A stretch of 64,000 nt of DNA from positions 62,001 through 126,000 of the forward strand of contig NZ_JAMBPQ010000010.1 of the NCBI RefSeq assembly GCF_024206495.1. The letters run 5' to 3'. Both the position numbers and the translations under genes were made by a program. Source of the DNA: Paraburkholderia sp. CNPSo 3272 (lineage in GTDB: Bacteria; Pseudomonadota; Gammaproteobacteria; Burkholderiales; Burkholderiaceae). The notes beneath the pieces were generated by a model, which saw nothing but the letters and a program-made list of their open reading frames with translations, was not told the origin of the DNA and searched no databases. Of this stretch, positions 25,732 through 35,056 are shown in pieces (the first letter of the stretch is position 1; every line of letters starts with the position of its first letter).

Positions 25732-26736
25732 CTATGCGGCCCACTCGGAGATGACGGGGGTTTCGAGCGCCGGCGCGTTTTCGCGCTCTTCGAGCGTGCG
25801 CATCGTGCAGGCCTTGTCGAGCGAGGCGCGGCCGCTTAGCAGCGGGCAGCGGTCAAACACTTCGGCGATCCAGTCCACGAACACGCGCACTTTGGGTGAC
25901 AGATGGCGGCTGTGCGGATAGACGGCCGAAATCGGCATGGGCAGCGGCTTGTAATCGGGCAGCACTTCGACGAGCGCGCCTGACTTCAGGTGCGGCAGCA
26001 CCATGTAGCGCGGCCCCTGAATCAGGCCGAAACCTTCGATGCCGCAGGTCACATAAGCGTCCGCATCGTTCACGGAGACCATGCTCTTGAGCTTGACCTC
26101 GACTTCCTTGCCGTCGACGAGAAACGCCCAGTCCATCACGCGCCCCGTGCGCGAAGAGAAGTAGTTCACGGCGCGATGCTCGGCCAGCTCCTCGAGCGTT
26201 TGCGGCGTGCCGTGGCGCTCCAGATACGACGGCGCCGCGCACGACACGCCTTCGAAAATGCCAATGCGCCGCGCAACCAGCGACGAATCCTGCAGCGCAC
26301 CTACGCGCACCACGCAATCCACGCCTTCCTGCAGCATGTCCACGGGCCGATCGGAAAGCCCCAGTTGCAGGTCGATGTCCGGATAGCGGCCGTGGAATTC
26401 GCATAACGACGGAATCACGATGAGCCGCCCGATGGAGCCGGGCATGTCGATGCGCAGTTTGCCATGTGGCTTGCGGTTGCGATCCTGGAATGTGGTTTCC
26501 GTTTCCTCGACGTCCGCGAGGATGCGCACGCAGCGCTCGTAGTACGCCGCGCCATCGGGCGTGAGCGAAAGACGGCGCGTAGTGCGGTGCATGAGGCGCA
26601 CGCCGAGAAACGCTTCGAGATTCTGAATGATCGTCGTAACCGACGCGCGCGGCATGTCGAGCGTTTCGGCTGCACGCGTGAAGCTGTTGGTATCGACGAC
26701 GCGGGTGAACACTTGCATGGCCTGAAGGCGGTCCAT
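25732..26736 (-). CDS. ceoR: CeoR-like LysR regulator of the efflux operon
   Basis: A 334-residue LysR protein. The N-terminal helix-turn-helix is about residues 16-45 (FTRAAETLDMPRASVTTI), followed by an effector domain and a C-terminal tail rich in Glu (TLEERENAPALETP). It starts at ATG 26736 (MDRLQAMQVF). It is divergent from llpE-ceoAB-opcM, as ceoR is in Burkholderia cenocepacia, where the system responds to salicylate. The naming rests on this gene order and family. It resembles the CrgA-type regulator at 3567-4502. Confidence 0.78.
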   Translation of the reverse strand: MDRLQAMQVFTRVVDTNSFTRAAETLDMPRASVTTIIQNLEAFLGVRLMHRTTRRLSLTPDGAAYYERCVRILADVEETETTFQDRNRKPHGKLRIDMPGSIGRLIVIPSLCEFHGRYPDIDLQLGLSDRPVDMLQEGVDCVVRVGALQDSSLVARRIGIFEGVSCAAPSYLERHGTPQTLEELAEHRAVNYFSSRTGRVMDWAFLVDGKEVEVKLKSMVSVNDADAYVTCGIEGFGLIQGPRYMVLPHLKSGALVEVLPDYKPLPMPISAVYPHSRHLSPKVRVFVDWIAEVFDRCPLLSGRASLDKACTMRTLEERENAPALETPVISEWAA

Positions 26737-26826
26737 TGCCACTCTCCAAAAAGCTTCGGCCGCACGGCGCGCGGAGTTCGAAAGAAACACCCGCGCAGAA
26801 AGAGGAGACAGATTGTTCAGGTGCGC

Positions 26827-26884
26827 CGAATTGTGTTGCCGGATTATAGGCATTTATTTGCAAGTCTGCCGAACCCACAATTCG
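26827..26884. promoter_or_regulatory. Inverted repeat between ceoR and llpE
   Basis: CGAATTGTG (26827-26835) and CACAATTCG (26876-26884) form perfect 9-base inverted arms 40 bp apart in the divergent promoter region. Two half-sites at this spacing could hold a LysR tetramer on bent DNA. Confidence 0.55.
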
Positions 26885-26924
26885 CCTCATTCGAAGCTAC
26901 TCTCGCGCATTGCGCCGATTTGAC

Positions 26925-27818
26925 ATGGATGTCTTTAAACGCCCAACGTCTTGGACCTCCGCGGAGGAAGCGCCGCTGGCCGAAGTGCCCGCGGCCCTGC
27001 CTGTTACCGCGTCCGCCAAGCCTGGCCAGGTGCGCGCGCTGCTCACGACCGACGTGGTGATCGAAGGCTACAACCAGCAGATTCCGCTGCGCCTGTATCG
27101 CCAGGAAGCCGCGAGCGGCCTGCCGGTGTTGCTCTATTTCCACGGTGGCGGCTTCGTGCGCGGGTCGATCGAGGAAGCGGATGCGGTGGGGCGCTTTCTC
27201 GCAGAACGCTTACCAGCGCTGGTGGTGAGCGTGGGGTACTCGCTCGCGCCGAAGCACCCGTTTCCCGCCGCGCCCGAAGATGCGCATCGCGCGGCGTTGT
27301 GGGCGCTTACGCGGGCCCGCGCCTTCGGCGGCAATCCGAAGCGCGTGATCGCGGCGGGCCACGACGCGGGCGGCCAGATCGCCAACGTGCTCGCCTTCAT
27401 GGGCCGCGATCGCGGCGACGTAAAACTCGCGGCGCAGGCGTTGTTTGCGCCGATGCTCGACCCGAGCCTCACACGTCTTGGCGACGAGGCGCGCCTGGGC
27501 TCCGATATCACCGCAAGCGAATGCGCGGCGTGTTATCGCGCGTATCTGCCCGATGCGACGCAGCGCATGCATCCGTACGCCGCGCCGCTCGAATCGCTGC
27601 GCCTTGGCGGCTTGCCGCCCACGCTCATCGTGACGGCACAGAACGACGTGCTGCACATCGAAGCGGAGAAGTACGCGAGCCGCCTGATCGACGCGGGCGT
27701 GCGCACCCAGGTGGTGCGCTACCCGAGCGTCTCGCACGCGAATCTCGCGGCGCATCCGGCCGCGCTCAGCGAAGCCGTACGGTTTTTCCAATGTTGCTTC
27801 GACGCGGGGGCGTCATAG
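26925..27818 (+). CDS. llpE: LlpE-like alpha/beta hydrolase lacking the serine nucleophile
   Basis: A 297-residue member of the hormone-sensitive-lipase group: oxyanion motif HGGGF (residues 73-77) and YSLAPKHPFPAAPED. The nucleophile motif, normally GDSAGG, reads GHDAGG (145-150), so Ser is replaced by Asp147. A later NDVLHIE and SHANLAAH could hold the acid and His. It is either catalytically altered or a non-enzymatic partner. It is the first gene of a llpE-ceoA-ceoB-opcM unit. ATG 26925 is taken; no clear Shine-Dalgarno is seen. Confidence 0.8.
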   Translation: MDVFKRPTSWTSAEEAPLAEVPAALPVTASAKPGQVRALLTTDVVIEGYNQQIPLRLYRQEAASGLPVLLYFHGGGFVRGSIEEADAVGRFLAERLPALVVSVGYSLAPKHPFPAAPEDAHRAALWALTRARAFGGNPKRVIAAGHDAGGQIANVLAFMGRDRGDVKLAAQALFAPMLDPSLTRLGDEARLGSDITASECAACYRAYLPDATQRMHPYAAPLESLRLGGLPPTLIVTAQNDVLHIEAEKYASRLIDAGVRTQVVRYPSVSHANLAAHPAALSEAVRFFQCCFDAGAS

Positions 27819-27887
27819 ACGAAGCACCCTTGCGGCGGTGCTGCCGAACCAGTGAAGAACAATCAACCATTATTTCTGGAGTCCGAC

Positions 27888-29105
27888 ATGTCACTCTTTT
27901 CGCAATCCCGAACCCGTATCGCGCTAGCGGTCATTGGCGCGCTCGTGGTCGCGGGCCTCGGCACCCTCGGTGCTATCCGCCTCGACTCGCACCCTGCCGT
28001 TGCCGCTGAAGCGCCGCCCGCACCCGAGGTCGATGTCGCACCCGTGCTCAATCGCACGATCACCGACTGGCAGACCTACTCGGGCCGCATGGCCGCTGTC
28101 GAGAAAGTGGAAATACGTCCGCAGGTTTCCGGCACGATCGTCTCCGTGAACTTCCGCGACGGCGCGCTCGTGAAGCAGGGCGAAACGCTGTTCGTGATCG
28201 ACCCGCGCCCGTACCAGGCGGCCGTCGATCAAGCCGCTGCGCAACTCGCAGCCGCGCAGGCACGCACGGGCTACGCGCAAAGCGACTGGGAGCGCGCGCA
28301 GCGCCTGATAGGCGACAACGCGATCGCCAAGCGCGACTACGACGAGAAACAGAACGCCTCGCGCGAAGCAAACGCGAACCTGAAGGCCGCGCAGGCCGCG
28401 CTCGAGGCCGCCCAGATCAATCTGGGCTACACGCGCATCGTCGCGCCGGTTGCCGGGCGCGTGTCGCGCGCCGAGATCACGGTGGGCAACGTCGTATCCG
28501 CCGGGGCAAGCGCCGCGCCGCTCACGACGCTCGTTTCCGTTTCGCCCATCTACGCCGAATTCGACGCCGACGAGCAGACCTATCTCGACTACATCAGCCA
28601 CATGAAAAATGGCTCGAAGGTGCCGGTGGAGCTGGGTCTCGCGAACGAATCGGGCTATTCGCGCACGGGCACGATCGAGTCGGTGGATAACCGTCTCGAC
28701 ACCACGTCGGGCACGATCCGCGTGCGCGCGCGCTTCGACAACGCCGACGGCGCACTGGTGCCGGGGCTTTACGCACGCATCAAGGTGAGCGGCAGCGCCC
28801 CGCACCCGGCGCTGCTCGTGGACGACGCCGCCATCGGCACCGACCAGGACAAGAAGTTCGTGTACGTCGTGGATAACAGCGGCAAGATAGCCTACCGCAC
28901 GGTGCAAACGGGCGGCCAGCAGGGCAACCTGCGCGTGATTCTGGGCGGCCTGAAGCCGGGTGACCACGTGGTGGTGAACGGCACGCAGCGCGTGCGCCCC
29001 GGTGAAGCCGTGCGCTCGCACATGGTGCCGATGAACGGCGACCCCGACGCCGATTCGTCCAGCACGGCAGCGAACCCCGGCGCCAAGGCAGCGAAAACGT
29101 CCTGA
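27888..29105 (+). CDS. ceoA: CeoA-like RND periplasmic adaptor (MFP)
   Basis: A 405-residue membrane fusion protein with an N-terminal anchor/signal (about 8-28), a barrel-sandwich lipoyl half-motif (VEIRPQVSGTIVSVNFRDGALVKQGE), an alpha-hairpin coiled coil (about 105-160) and a beta-barrel (VNGTQRVRPGEAV near the end). It links the inner-membrane pump CeoB to the outer-membrane channel OpcM for drug export. ATG 27888 has TGGAG upstream and is preferred over an in-frame 27852 start. The next gene begins 103 bp later. Confidence 0.88.
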   Translation: MSLFSQSRTRIALAVIGALVVAGLGTLGAIRLDSHPAVAAEAPPAPEVDVAPVLNRTITDWQTYSGRMAAVEKVEIRPQVSGTIVSVNFRDGALVKQGETLFVIDPRPYQAAVDQAAAQLAAAQARTGYAQSDWERAQRLIGDNAIAKRDYDEKQNASREANANLKAAQAALEAAQINLGYTRIVAPVAGRVSRAEITVGNVVSAGASAAPLTTLVSVSPIYAEFDADEQTYLDYISHMKNGSKVPVELGLANESGYSRTGTIESVDNRLDTTSGTIRVRARFDNADGALVPGLYARIKVSGSAPHPALLVDDAAIGTDQDKKFVYVVDNSGKIAYRTVQTGGQQGNLRVILGGLKPGDHVVVNGTQRVRPGEAVRSHMVPMNGDPDADSSSTAANPGAKAAKTS

Positions 29106-29208
29106 CGAGCGGCGGGCGTAGGCGATTGCAGCCTACGCCTGTGCATCCGTGAGGACGACTAAGCAGCAAGATTCGCGTCAAATTGAGCGTCATGAACAAG
29201 AGCAACCC

Positions 29209-32200
29209 ATGAACATATCGAAATTCTTCATCGACCGGCCGATCTTCGCGGGCGTGCTGTCCGTGCTGATCCTGCTGGCCGGCGTGATCGCGCTGTTCCA
29301 GTTGCCGATCTCCGAGTATCCCGAGGTCGTGCCGCCTTCGGTGGTGGTCCACGCGCAGTATCCGGGTGCGAACCCGAAGGTGATCGCCGAGGCCGTCGCC
29401 GCGCCGCTCGAAGAGCAGATCAACGGCGTGGAGAACATGCTGTACATGCAGTCGCAAGCCAATAGCGACGGCAATCTCACGCTCACGGTCACGTTTCGCC
29501 TCGGCACCGACCCGGACAAGGCCACGCAGCTCGTGCAGAACCGCGTGAACCAGGCGCTGCCGCGCCTGCCGGAAGACGTGCAGCGCCTCGGCATCACGAC
29601 CATCAAGAGCTCGCCCACGCTCACGATGGTGGTGCACCTGATCTCTCCGGACAACCGGTACGACATGACGTACCTGCGCAACTACGCGCTGCTCAACGTG
29701 AAGGACCGACTCTCGAACATCCAGGGCGTGGGCGAGGTGCAGCTGTGGGGTTCAGGCGACTACGCCATGCGCATCTGGCTCGATCCGCAGAAGGTGGCGC
29801 AGCGCAATCTCACCGCGAACGACGTGGTCAACGCGATTCGCGAGCAGAACGTGCAGGTGGCGGCCGGCGTGATCGGCGCCTCGCCTAGCGTGCCTGGCAC
29901 GCCGTTCCAGCTCAACGTGAATGCCCAGGGCCGTCTGCGCACGGAAAGCGAGTTCGGCAACATCATCGTCAAGACGAATCCCGATGGCGGCGTGACGTAC
30001 CTGCGCGATATCGCGCGTATCGAACTGGCGGCCTCCGAATATGGACTGCGTTCGCTGCTCGACAACAAGCCGGCCGTTGCACTCGCCATCAACCAGGCGC
30101 CGGGGGCGAACTCGCTCGCGATTTCGGATCAGGTGCGCGCCGCAATGAAGGAACTCAAGCAGGACATGCCGGCGGGCGTGGATTACAAGATTGTCTACGA
30201 CCCGACGCAGTTCGTGCGCTCCAGTATCGAAGCCGTCGTGCATACGCTGCTCGAAGCGATCGCGCTCGTGGTGATCGTGGTGATCGTGTTCCTGCAAACG
30301 TGGCGTGCCTCGATCATTCCGTTGATCGCGGTGCCGGTGTCGATCGTCGGGACGTTCTCGCTGCTGCTGGCTTTCGGCTTCTCGATCAACGCGCTATCGC
30401 TGTTCGGGATGGTGCTCGCCATCGGCATCGTGGTCGACGACGCGATCGTGGTGGTCGAAAACGTGGAGCGCAATATCGCCAGCGGATTATCCGCGCGCGA
30501 TGCAACCTACAAGGCCATGCAGGAGGTGAGCGGGCCGATCATCGCCATTGCGCTCACGCTCGTGGCCGTGTTCGTGCCGCTCGCGTTCATGAGTGGTCTC
30601 ACGGGTCAGTTCTACAAGCAGTTCGCGATGACCATCGCGATTTCCACGGTGATCTCGGCGTTCAACTCGCTCACCCTTTCGCCCGCGCTTTCGGCGCTGC
30701 TGCTGCGCGGTCACGGCGAGAAGGAAGACTGGCTCACGCGTGCGATGAACCTCGTGCTGGGTGGCTTTTTCCGCCGCTTCAACCGGGTGTTTCATCGCGG
30801 CTCCGAAAGCTATGGGCGCGGCGTGAACGGCGTGCTGCGCCACAAGGGCGCGATGCTGGCGGTCTACGTGGTGCTGATCGCCGCCACGGTGCTGATGGCG
30901 CGTATCGTGCCGGGCGGCTTCGTGCCCGCGCAGGACAAGGAGTATCTGATCGCGTTCGCGCAACTGCCCAATGGCGCCGCGCTCGATCGCACCGAGAACG
31001 TGATTCGCGACATGAGCGCCATTGCGCTCAAACAGCCCGGCGTGGAAAGCGCCGTGGCGTTCCCCGGCCTTTCGGTGAACGGCTTCACCAATAGTTCGAG
31101 CGCGGGCATTGTGTTCGTCACGCTCAAGCCGTTCAAGGAGCGCAAGGGCAAGGCGCTTTCGGCCGGTGCGATTGCGGGTGCGCTGAACCAGCAGTACGCC
31201 GGCATCAAGGATTCGTTCATCGCCGTGTTCCCGCCGCCGCCGGTGCTCGGGCTCGGTACGTTGGGCGGCTTCAAGATGCAACTGGAGGATCATGGTGCGC
31301 TCGGCTACGAGGCGCTCAATCGCGCGACGCAGGACTTCGTCAAGCGCGCGGCGCAAACGCCGGAGCTCGGCCCGACGTTCACGAACTATCAGATCAACGT
31401 ACCGCAGTTGAACGTCGATCTCGACCGCACGAAGGCCAAGCAGCTCGGCGTGCCGGTCACCGACGTGTTCGACACGATGCAGATCTATCTGGGTTCGCTC
31501 TACGTGAACGACTTTAACCGCTTCGGACGCGTGTATCAGGTGCGCGTGCAGGCCGATGCGCCGTTCCGCCAGCGCGCCGACGACATCCTGCAACTGAAGA
31601 CGCGCAACGCCGCGGGCGAAATGGTGCCGCTCTCGTCGCTCATCACGGTCACGCCCACGTATGGCCCGGAGATGGTGGTGCGCTACAACGGCTACACCGC
31701 TGCCGACATCAACGGCGGCCCGGCGCCCGGTTACTCGTCGGGTCAGGCGCAGGCGGCGGCGGAGCGCATCGCGGCCGAAGTGCTGCCGCGCGGCGTGAAG
31801 TTCGAATGGACCGACCTCACGTACCAGCAGGTGCTGGCGGGCAATGCGGGCATCTGGGTGTTCCCGATCAGCGTGCTGCTCGTGTTCCTCGTGCTGGCGG
31901 CGCTATACGAGAGCCTGACGCTGCCGCTCGCGGTGATCCTGATCGTGCCGATGAGCGTGCTGTGTGCGCTGACGGGCGTGTGGCTCACGCAGGGCGACAA
32001 CAACATCTTCACGCAGATTGGCCTGATGGTGCTGGTGGGTCTCGCTTCGAAGAACGCGATTCTGATCGTCGAGTTTGCGCGCGAGCTGGAGCATGACGGA
32101 CACACGCCGCTTAGCGCTGCCATCGAGGCGAGCCGCATGCGTCTGCGCCCGATCCTGATGACGTCCATCGCGTTCATCATGGGCGTGGTGCCGCTCGTGC

Positions 32201-32394
32201 TCTCCAGCGGCGCAGGTTCGGAAATGCGTCACGCAATGGGCGTGGCCGTGTTCTTCGGCATGCTCGGCGTGACCGCATTCGGCCTGTTGTTGACGCCGGT
32301 GTTCTACGTGGTGCTGCGCACACTCGCGGGCGGCAAGATTCACGTCGCGCAGAAGGACAATGCGCGCAAGCCGCAGTCGATGGTCGACGCGTAA
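29209..32394 (+). CDS. ceoB: CeoB-like RND multidrug efflux pump
   Basis: A 1061-residue HAE1-family RND transporter with twelve transmembrane helices. The N-terminus MNISKFFIDRPIFAGVLS matches MexF-type pumps. The proton-relay DD pair is in GIVVDDAIVVVENVER, with Lys/Arg partners in later helices, and GLASKNAILIVEFA lies in the second half. It exports drugs (for this family chloramphenicol, fluoroquinolones, trimethoprim) using the proton gradient. ATG 29209 is chosen by family start; no strong Shine-Dalgarno precedes it. Confidence 0.93.
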   Translation: MNISKFFIDRPIFAGVLSVLILLAGVIALFQLPISEYPEVVPPSVVVHAQYPGANPKVIAEAVAAPLEEQINGVENMLYMQSQANSDGNLTLTVTFRLGTDPDKATQLVQNRVNQALPRLPEDVQRLGITTIKSSPTLTMVVHLISPDNRYDMTYLRNYALLNVKDRLSNIQGVGEVQLWGSGDYAMRIWLDPQKVAQRNLTANDVVNAIREQNVQVAAGVIGASPSVPGTPFQLNVNAQGRLRTESEFGNIIVKTNPDGGVTYLRDIARIELAASEYGLRSLLDNKPAVALAINQAPGANSLAISDQVRAAMKELKQDMPAGVDYKIVYDPTQFVRSSIEAVVHTLLEAIALVVIVVIVFLQTWRASIIPLIAVPVSIVGTFSLLLAFGFSINALSLFGMVLAIGIVVDDAIVVVENVERNIASGLSARDATYKAMQEVSGPIIAIALTLVAVFVPLAFMSGLTGQFYKQFAMTIAISTVISAFNSLTLSPALSALLLRGHGEKEDWLTRAMNLVLGGFFRRFNRVFHRGSESYGRGVNGVLRHKGAMLAVYVVLIAATVLMARIVPGGFVPAQDKEYLIAFAQLPNGAALDRTENVIRDMSAIALKQPGVESAVAFPGLSVNGFTNSSSAGIVFVTLKPFKERKGKALSAGAIAGALNQQYAGIKDSFIAVFPPPPVLGLGTLGGFKMQLEDHGALGYEALNRATQDFVKRAAQTPELGPTFTNYQINVPQLNVDLDRTKAKQLGVPVTDVFDTMQIYLGSLYVNDFNRFGRVYQVRVQADAPFRQRADDILQLKTRNAAGEMVPLSSLITVTPTYGPEMVVRYNGYTAADINGGPAPGYSSGQAQAAAERIAAEVLPRGVKFEWTDLTYQQVLAGNAGIWVFPISVLLVFLVLAALYESLTLPLAVILIVPMSVLCALTGVWLTQGDNNIFTQIGLMVLVGLASKNAILIVEFARELEHDGHTPLSAAIEASRMRLRPILMTSIAFIMGVVPLVLSSGAGSEMRHAMGVAVFFGMLGVTAFGLLLTPVFYVVLRTLAGGKIHVAQKDNARKPQSMVDA

Positions 32395-32408
32395 GGCGAC
32401 AAGGAAAA

Positions 32409-33986
32409 ATGATCAACATGACTAACGAATCCATCTTGCGCTATAGCGCGCATGCCGCGCCGGGAGGCGGGCATCTCGCGCGTATCACACGAATCGCGGC
32501 GAGCGTCGCGCTTTTTGCCTGGCTCGCGGCATGCTCGGTCGAGCCGACCTACAAGGTGCCCGACGCCGCCGTGCCCGCGGCCTACAAGGAAGCGCCGCAG
32601 CAAACGCAGAGCACGAATCCGCACGATGTGGGCACGTGGACGCCGGCGCAGCCCGCCGACGGCACCCATCGCGGCGAATGGTGGACGGTGTTCGGCGACC
32701 CGACACTCGACAAGCTCGAGCAGCAGGCGCTGGAAGCGAACCAGGACCTCAAGGCGGCGGCCGCGCGCGTGCAGCAGGCGCGCGCCGTGACGCAGGCCGC
32801 GCGCGCCTCGTGGTTCCCGTCGATCGATGCGGGCTTCGGCCCGACTTATGAGCGTGCTTCGCCGGCTTCGCTGTATTACCCGCAAAATTACAATGTGCCC
32901 GCTCAAACGCTGTGGCGCGCACAGGCTACGGCAAGCTATGAAGTCGACTTGTTCGGCCGTGTGAGTTCGAACGTTCACGCGACGCAGGCGGACGCCCAGC
33001 AAAGCGAAGCCCTGTTCCTCTCGGTGCAGCTCGCCTTGCAGGCCGATGTCGCGCAGAACTACTTCCAGCTGCGCCAGTTCGACTCCGACGTCGATCTGTA
33101 CCGCCGCACGGTGGCGCTGCGCGAAGACGCGCTCAAGCTCGTCGAACGCCGCTTCAAGGAAGGCGACATCAGCGCGCTGGACGTGGCGCAGGCGCGCAAC
33201 GAACTCGCGAGCGCACGTGCCGACGCGGTGGGCGTCGCGCGTCAGCGCGCGGCCTCGGAGCATAGCCTCGCGATCCTGCTCGGCAAGGCGCCCGCGGACT
33301 TCACGTTCCCCGAAACGCCGCTCGCGCCGGTGCTCGTGCAAGTGCCGCCGGGTCTGCCTTCCACGCTGCTGGAGCGCCGCCCCGACGTGGCCGCCGCCGA
33401 GCGCGCCATGGCGGCCGCGAACGCACGCGTGGGGATCGCGAAGTCGGCGTTCTTCCCGCAGCTCAACATCACGGGTGCAGCTGGCTTCGAGTCGGCCACG
33501 CTCGGCGACCTGTTCATGTGGTCGAGCCGCGCGTTCCTGCTCGGGCCGCTCGCGGGTACGGCGCTCACGCTGCCGCTGTTCGACGGCGGCCGGCGCAAGG
33601 CGAATCTCGCCCAGTCGCGCGGCAAGTATGAAGAAGATGTTGCGCAATACCGCCAGCAGGTGCTCGTGGCCTTCCGCGAGGTCGAGGACAATCTCTCCGA
33701 CCTGCGCCTGCTCGACGACCAGATCCGCGAGCAGAACGACGCGGTGAGCGCTTCGCGGCAGTCGGCGCAGCTTTCGCGCACGCAGTACGAGGAAGGCGAG
33801 GTCAGCTATCTGAACGTGATCGACAGCGAACGGACGGTGCTCGTGTCGCAGTTGCAGGCCAGCCATCTGCAGGGCTCGCAGGCCGTGGCGACGGTCAACC
33901 TGATCCGCGCGCTCGGCGGCGGCTGGGGCGACGCGAAGCCCGGCGACGGTACGCCGCCTCCGCCGGCGCCGCTCGCGGCGCGTTAA
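32409..33986 (+). CDS. opcM: OpcM-like outer-membrane efflux lipoprotein
   Basis: A 525-residue NodT/OprM-family channel protein. After a signal sequence, the lipobox LAAC (Cys at about residue 38) precedes SVEPTYKVP. Two repeated OEP domains follow (EVDLFGRVSSNVHAT, then ALTLPLFDGGRRKANL). It forms the trimeric outer-membrane duct for CeoAB. It starts 14 bp after ceoB with AAGGA upstream; ATG 32409 or the ATG at 32418 could be used. A Pro-rich tail (about 508-525) is unusual but common in this genus. Confidence 0.9.
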   Translation: MINMTNESILRYSAHAAPGGGHLARITRIAASVALFAWLAACSVEPTYKVPDAAVPAAYKEAPQQTQSTNPHDVGTWTPAQPADGTHRGEWWTVFGDPTLDKLEQQALEANQDLKAAAARVQQARAVTQAARASWFPSIDAGFGPTYERASPASLYYPQNYNVPAQTLWRAQATASYEVDLFGRVSSNVHATQADAQQSEALFLSVQLALQADVAQNYFQLRQFDSDVDLYRRTVALREDALKLVERRFKEGDISALDVAQARNELASARADAVGVARQRAASEHSLAILLGKAPADFTFPETPLAPVLVQVPPGLPSTLLERRPDVAAAERAMAAANARVGIAKSAFFPQLNITGAAGFESATLGDLFMWSSRAFLLGPLAGTALTLPLFDGGRRKANLAQSRGKYEEDVAQYRQQVLVAFREVEDNLSDLRLLDDQIREQNDAVSASRQSAQLSRTQYEEGEVSYLNVIDSERTVLVSQLQASHLQGSQAVATVNLIRALGGGWGDAKPGDGTPPPPAPLAAR

Positions 33987-34023
33987 AACGCCCGTCTAAC
34001 CCCGCGCAAGCAGCCGCATCGCT

Positions 34024-34058
34024 CGCCGCCTGTGCATATCGCAGGCGGCGATTTCCTT
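34024..34058 (+). terminator. Possible terminator after opcM
   Basis: CGCCGCCTG (34024-34032) pairs with CAGGCGGCG (34042-34050) around a 9-base loop; the tail ATTTCCTTTG is only moderately T-rich. Confidence 0.5.
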
Positions 34059-34073
34059 TGCGCAATCGCTTCG

Positions 34074-34102
34074 TAGACCCGGCCCCGCCGCCCCCCTATC
34101 AT
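34074..34102 (+). promoter_or_regulatory. Putative promoter for metQNI
   Basis: TAGACC (34074-34079) and TATCAT (34097-34102) are 17 bp apart, with four and five consensus matches, and lie 87 bp before metQ. No methionine-type riboswitch or obvious operator is visible in the leader. Confidence 0.45.
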
Positions 34103-34188
34103 CGTCTGGACCCATCTGGAGCCAACGCGATGGGCCCTCATCGCGTCGCTCCTCACTGAACGAAGTCCAACTTCCATCGAGGAACGCG

Positions 34189-35025
34189 ATGATCCGTGCC
34201 GTGCGCGCCGTGGGGCGCCCTTCCTTTTTCCAGCGCTTCGGCCTGCTGACGGCAATCGCCGTGTCGCTTGCGGCGGCGGCGCTCGACGCGCATGCCGACA
34301 CCTCCACGCTCAAAATCGGCATTGCCACCACGCCACAAACGCCCGCGCTTGAGGAAGCGGCGCGCGAGGCGAAGGCGCAGGGCGTGGACGTGAAGATCAT
34401 CGAATTCACCGACTGGAACACGCCCAACGCCGCGCTCGCGAACAAGGATATCGACGCCAACTACTTCCAGCACAAGCCGTTTCTGGAGAACGCCGAACAG
34501 CAGGGCGGCTACAAGTTCGTCGCCATCGCGCCGGGCACGATCATGAAGATCGGCCTGTATTCGAAGAAGGTGAAACGCTTCGAAGACCTGAGGGATGGCG
34601 CGACGGTCGCCATCGCGAACGATCCCGTGAACGGTGGCCGCGGCCTCCTGCTGCTGCAGCGCGCGGGCCTCATCAAGCTCAAGCCGGGCGTCGACTATCG
34701 CGCCACGACGCTCGACATCGTTGCTAATCCCAAACACCTCAAGATCGTGCAGCTCGAAGCGTCGCAACTGGCGCGCTCGCTCGACGACGTCGATCTCGCG
34801 CAAGGCTATCCGAGCTTCATCAAGCTCGCGGGCACGACCGATCCGAATAGCGCGCTGCTCTTCGACGGCGTGGAGAACAAGGCGTTTGCGATCCAGTTCG
34901 TCGTGCGGCCCGAAAGCGTGAACGATCCACGCATTCGCAAGTTCATCGACATCTACCAGCATTCGCCGGCCGTGCGCAAGGAGCTCGACAAGGCCTTCGG
35001 CAACCTCTACGCGGTCGCCTGGTAA
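34189..35025 (+). CDS. metQ: MetQ/NlpA-family substrate-binding protein
   Basis: A 278-residue NlpA-family protein. A signal peptide of about 37 residues ends at AHA-DTS with no lipobox cysteine, so it is probably soluble in the periplasm, unlike the usual lipoprotein MetQ. Family motifs: KIIEFTDWNTPNAALANKDIDANYFQHKPFL and ATVAIANDPVNGGRGLLLLQ. It likely binds methionine or another sulfur compound for MetN/MetI. It is first of the metQ-metN-metI unit, followed by a sulfur-scavenging flavoenzyme gene. Confidence 0.87.
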   Translation: MIRAVRAVGRPSFFQRFGLLTAIAVSLAAAALDAHADTSTLKIGIATTPQTPALEEAAREAKAQGVDVKIIEFTDWNTPNAALANKDIDANYFQHKPFLENAEQQGGYKFVAIAPGTIMKIGLYSKKVKRFEDLRDGATVAIANDPVNGGRGLLLLQRAGLIKLKPGVDYRATTLDIVANPKHLKIVQLEASQLARSLDDVDLAQGYPSFIKLAGTTDPNSALLFDGVENKAFAIQFVVRPESVNDPRIRKFIDIYQHSPAVRKELDKAFGNLYAVAW

Positions 35026-35056
35026 CGCGCGAGCAATTCACGCACGAGGAGCAGCG

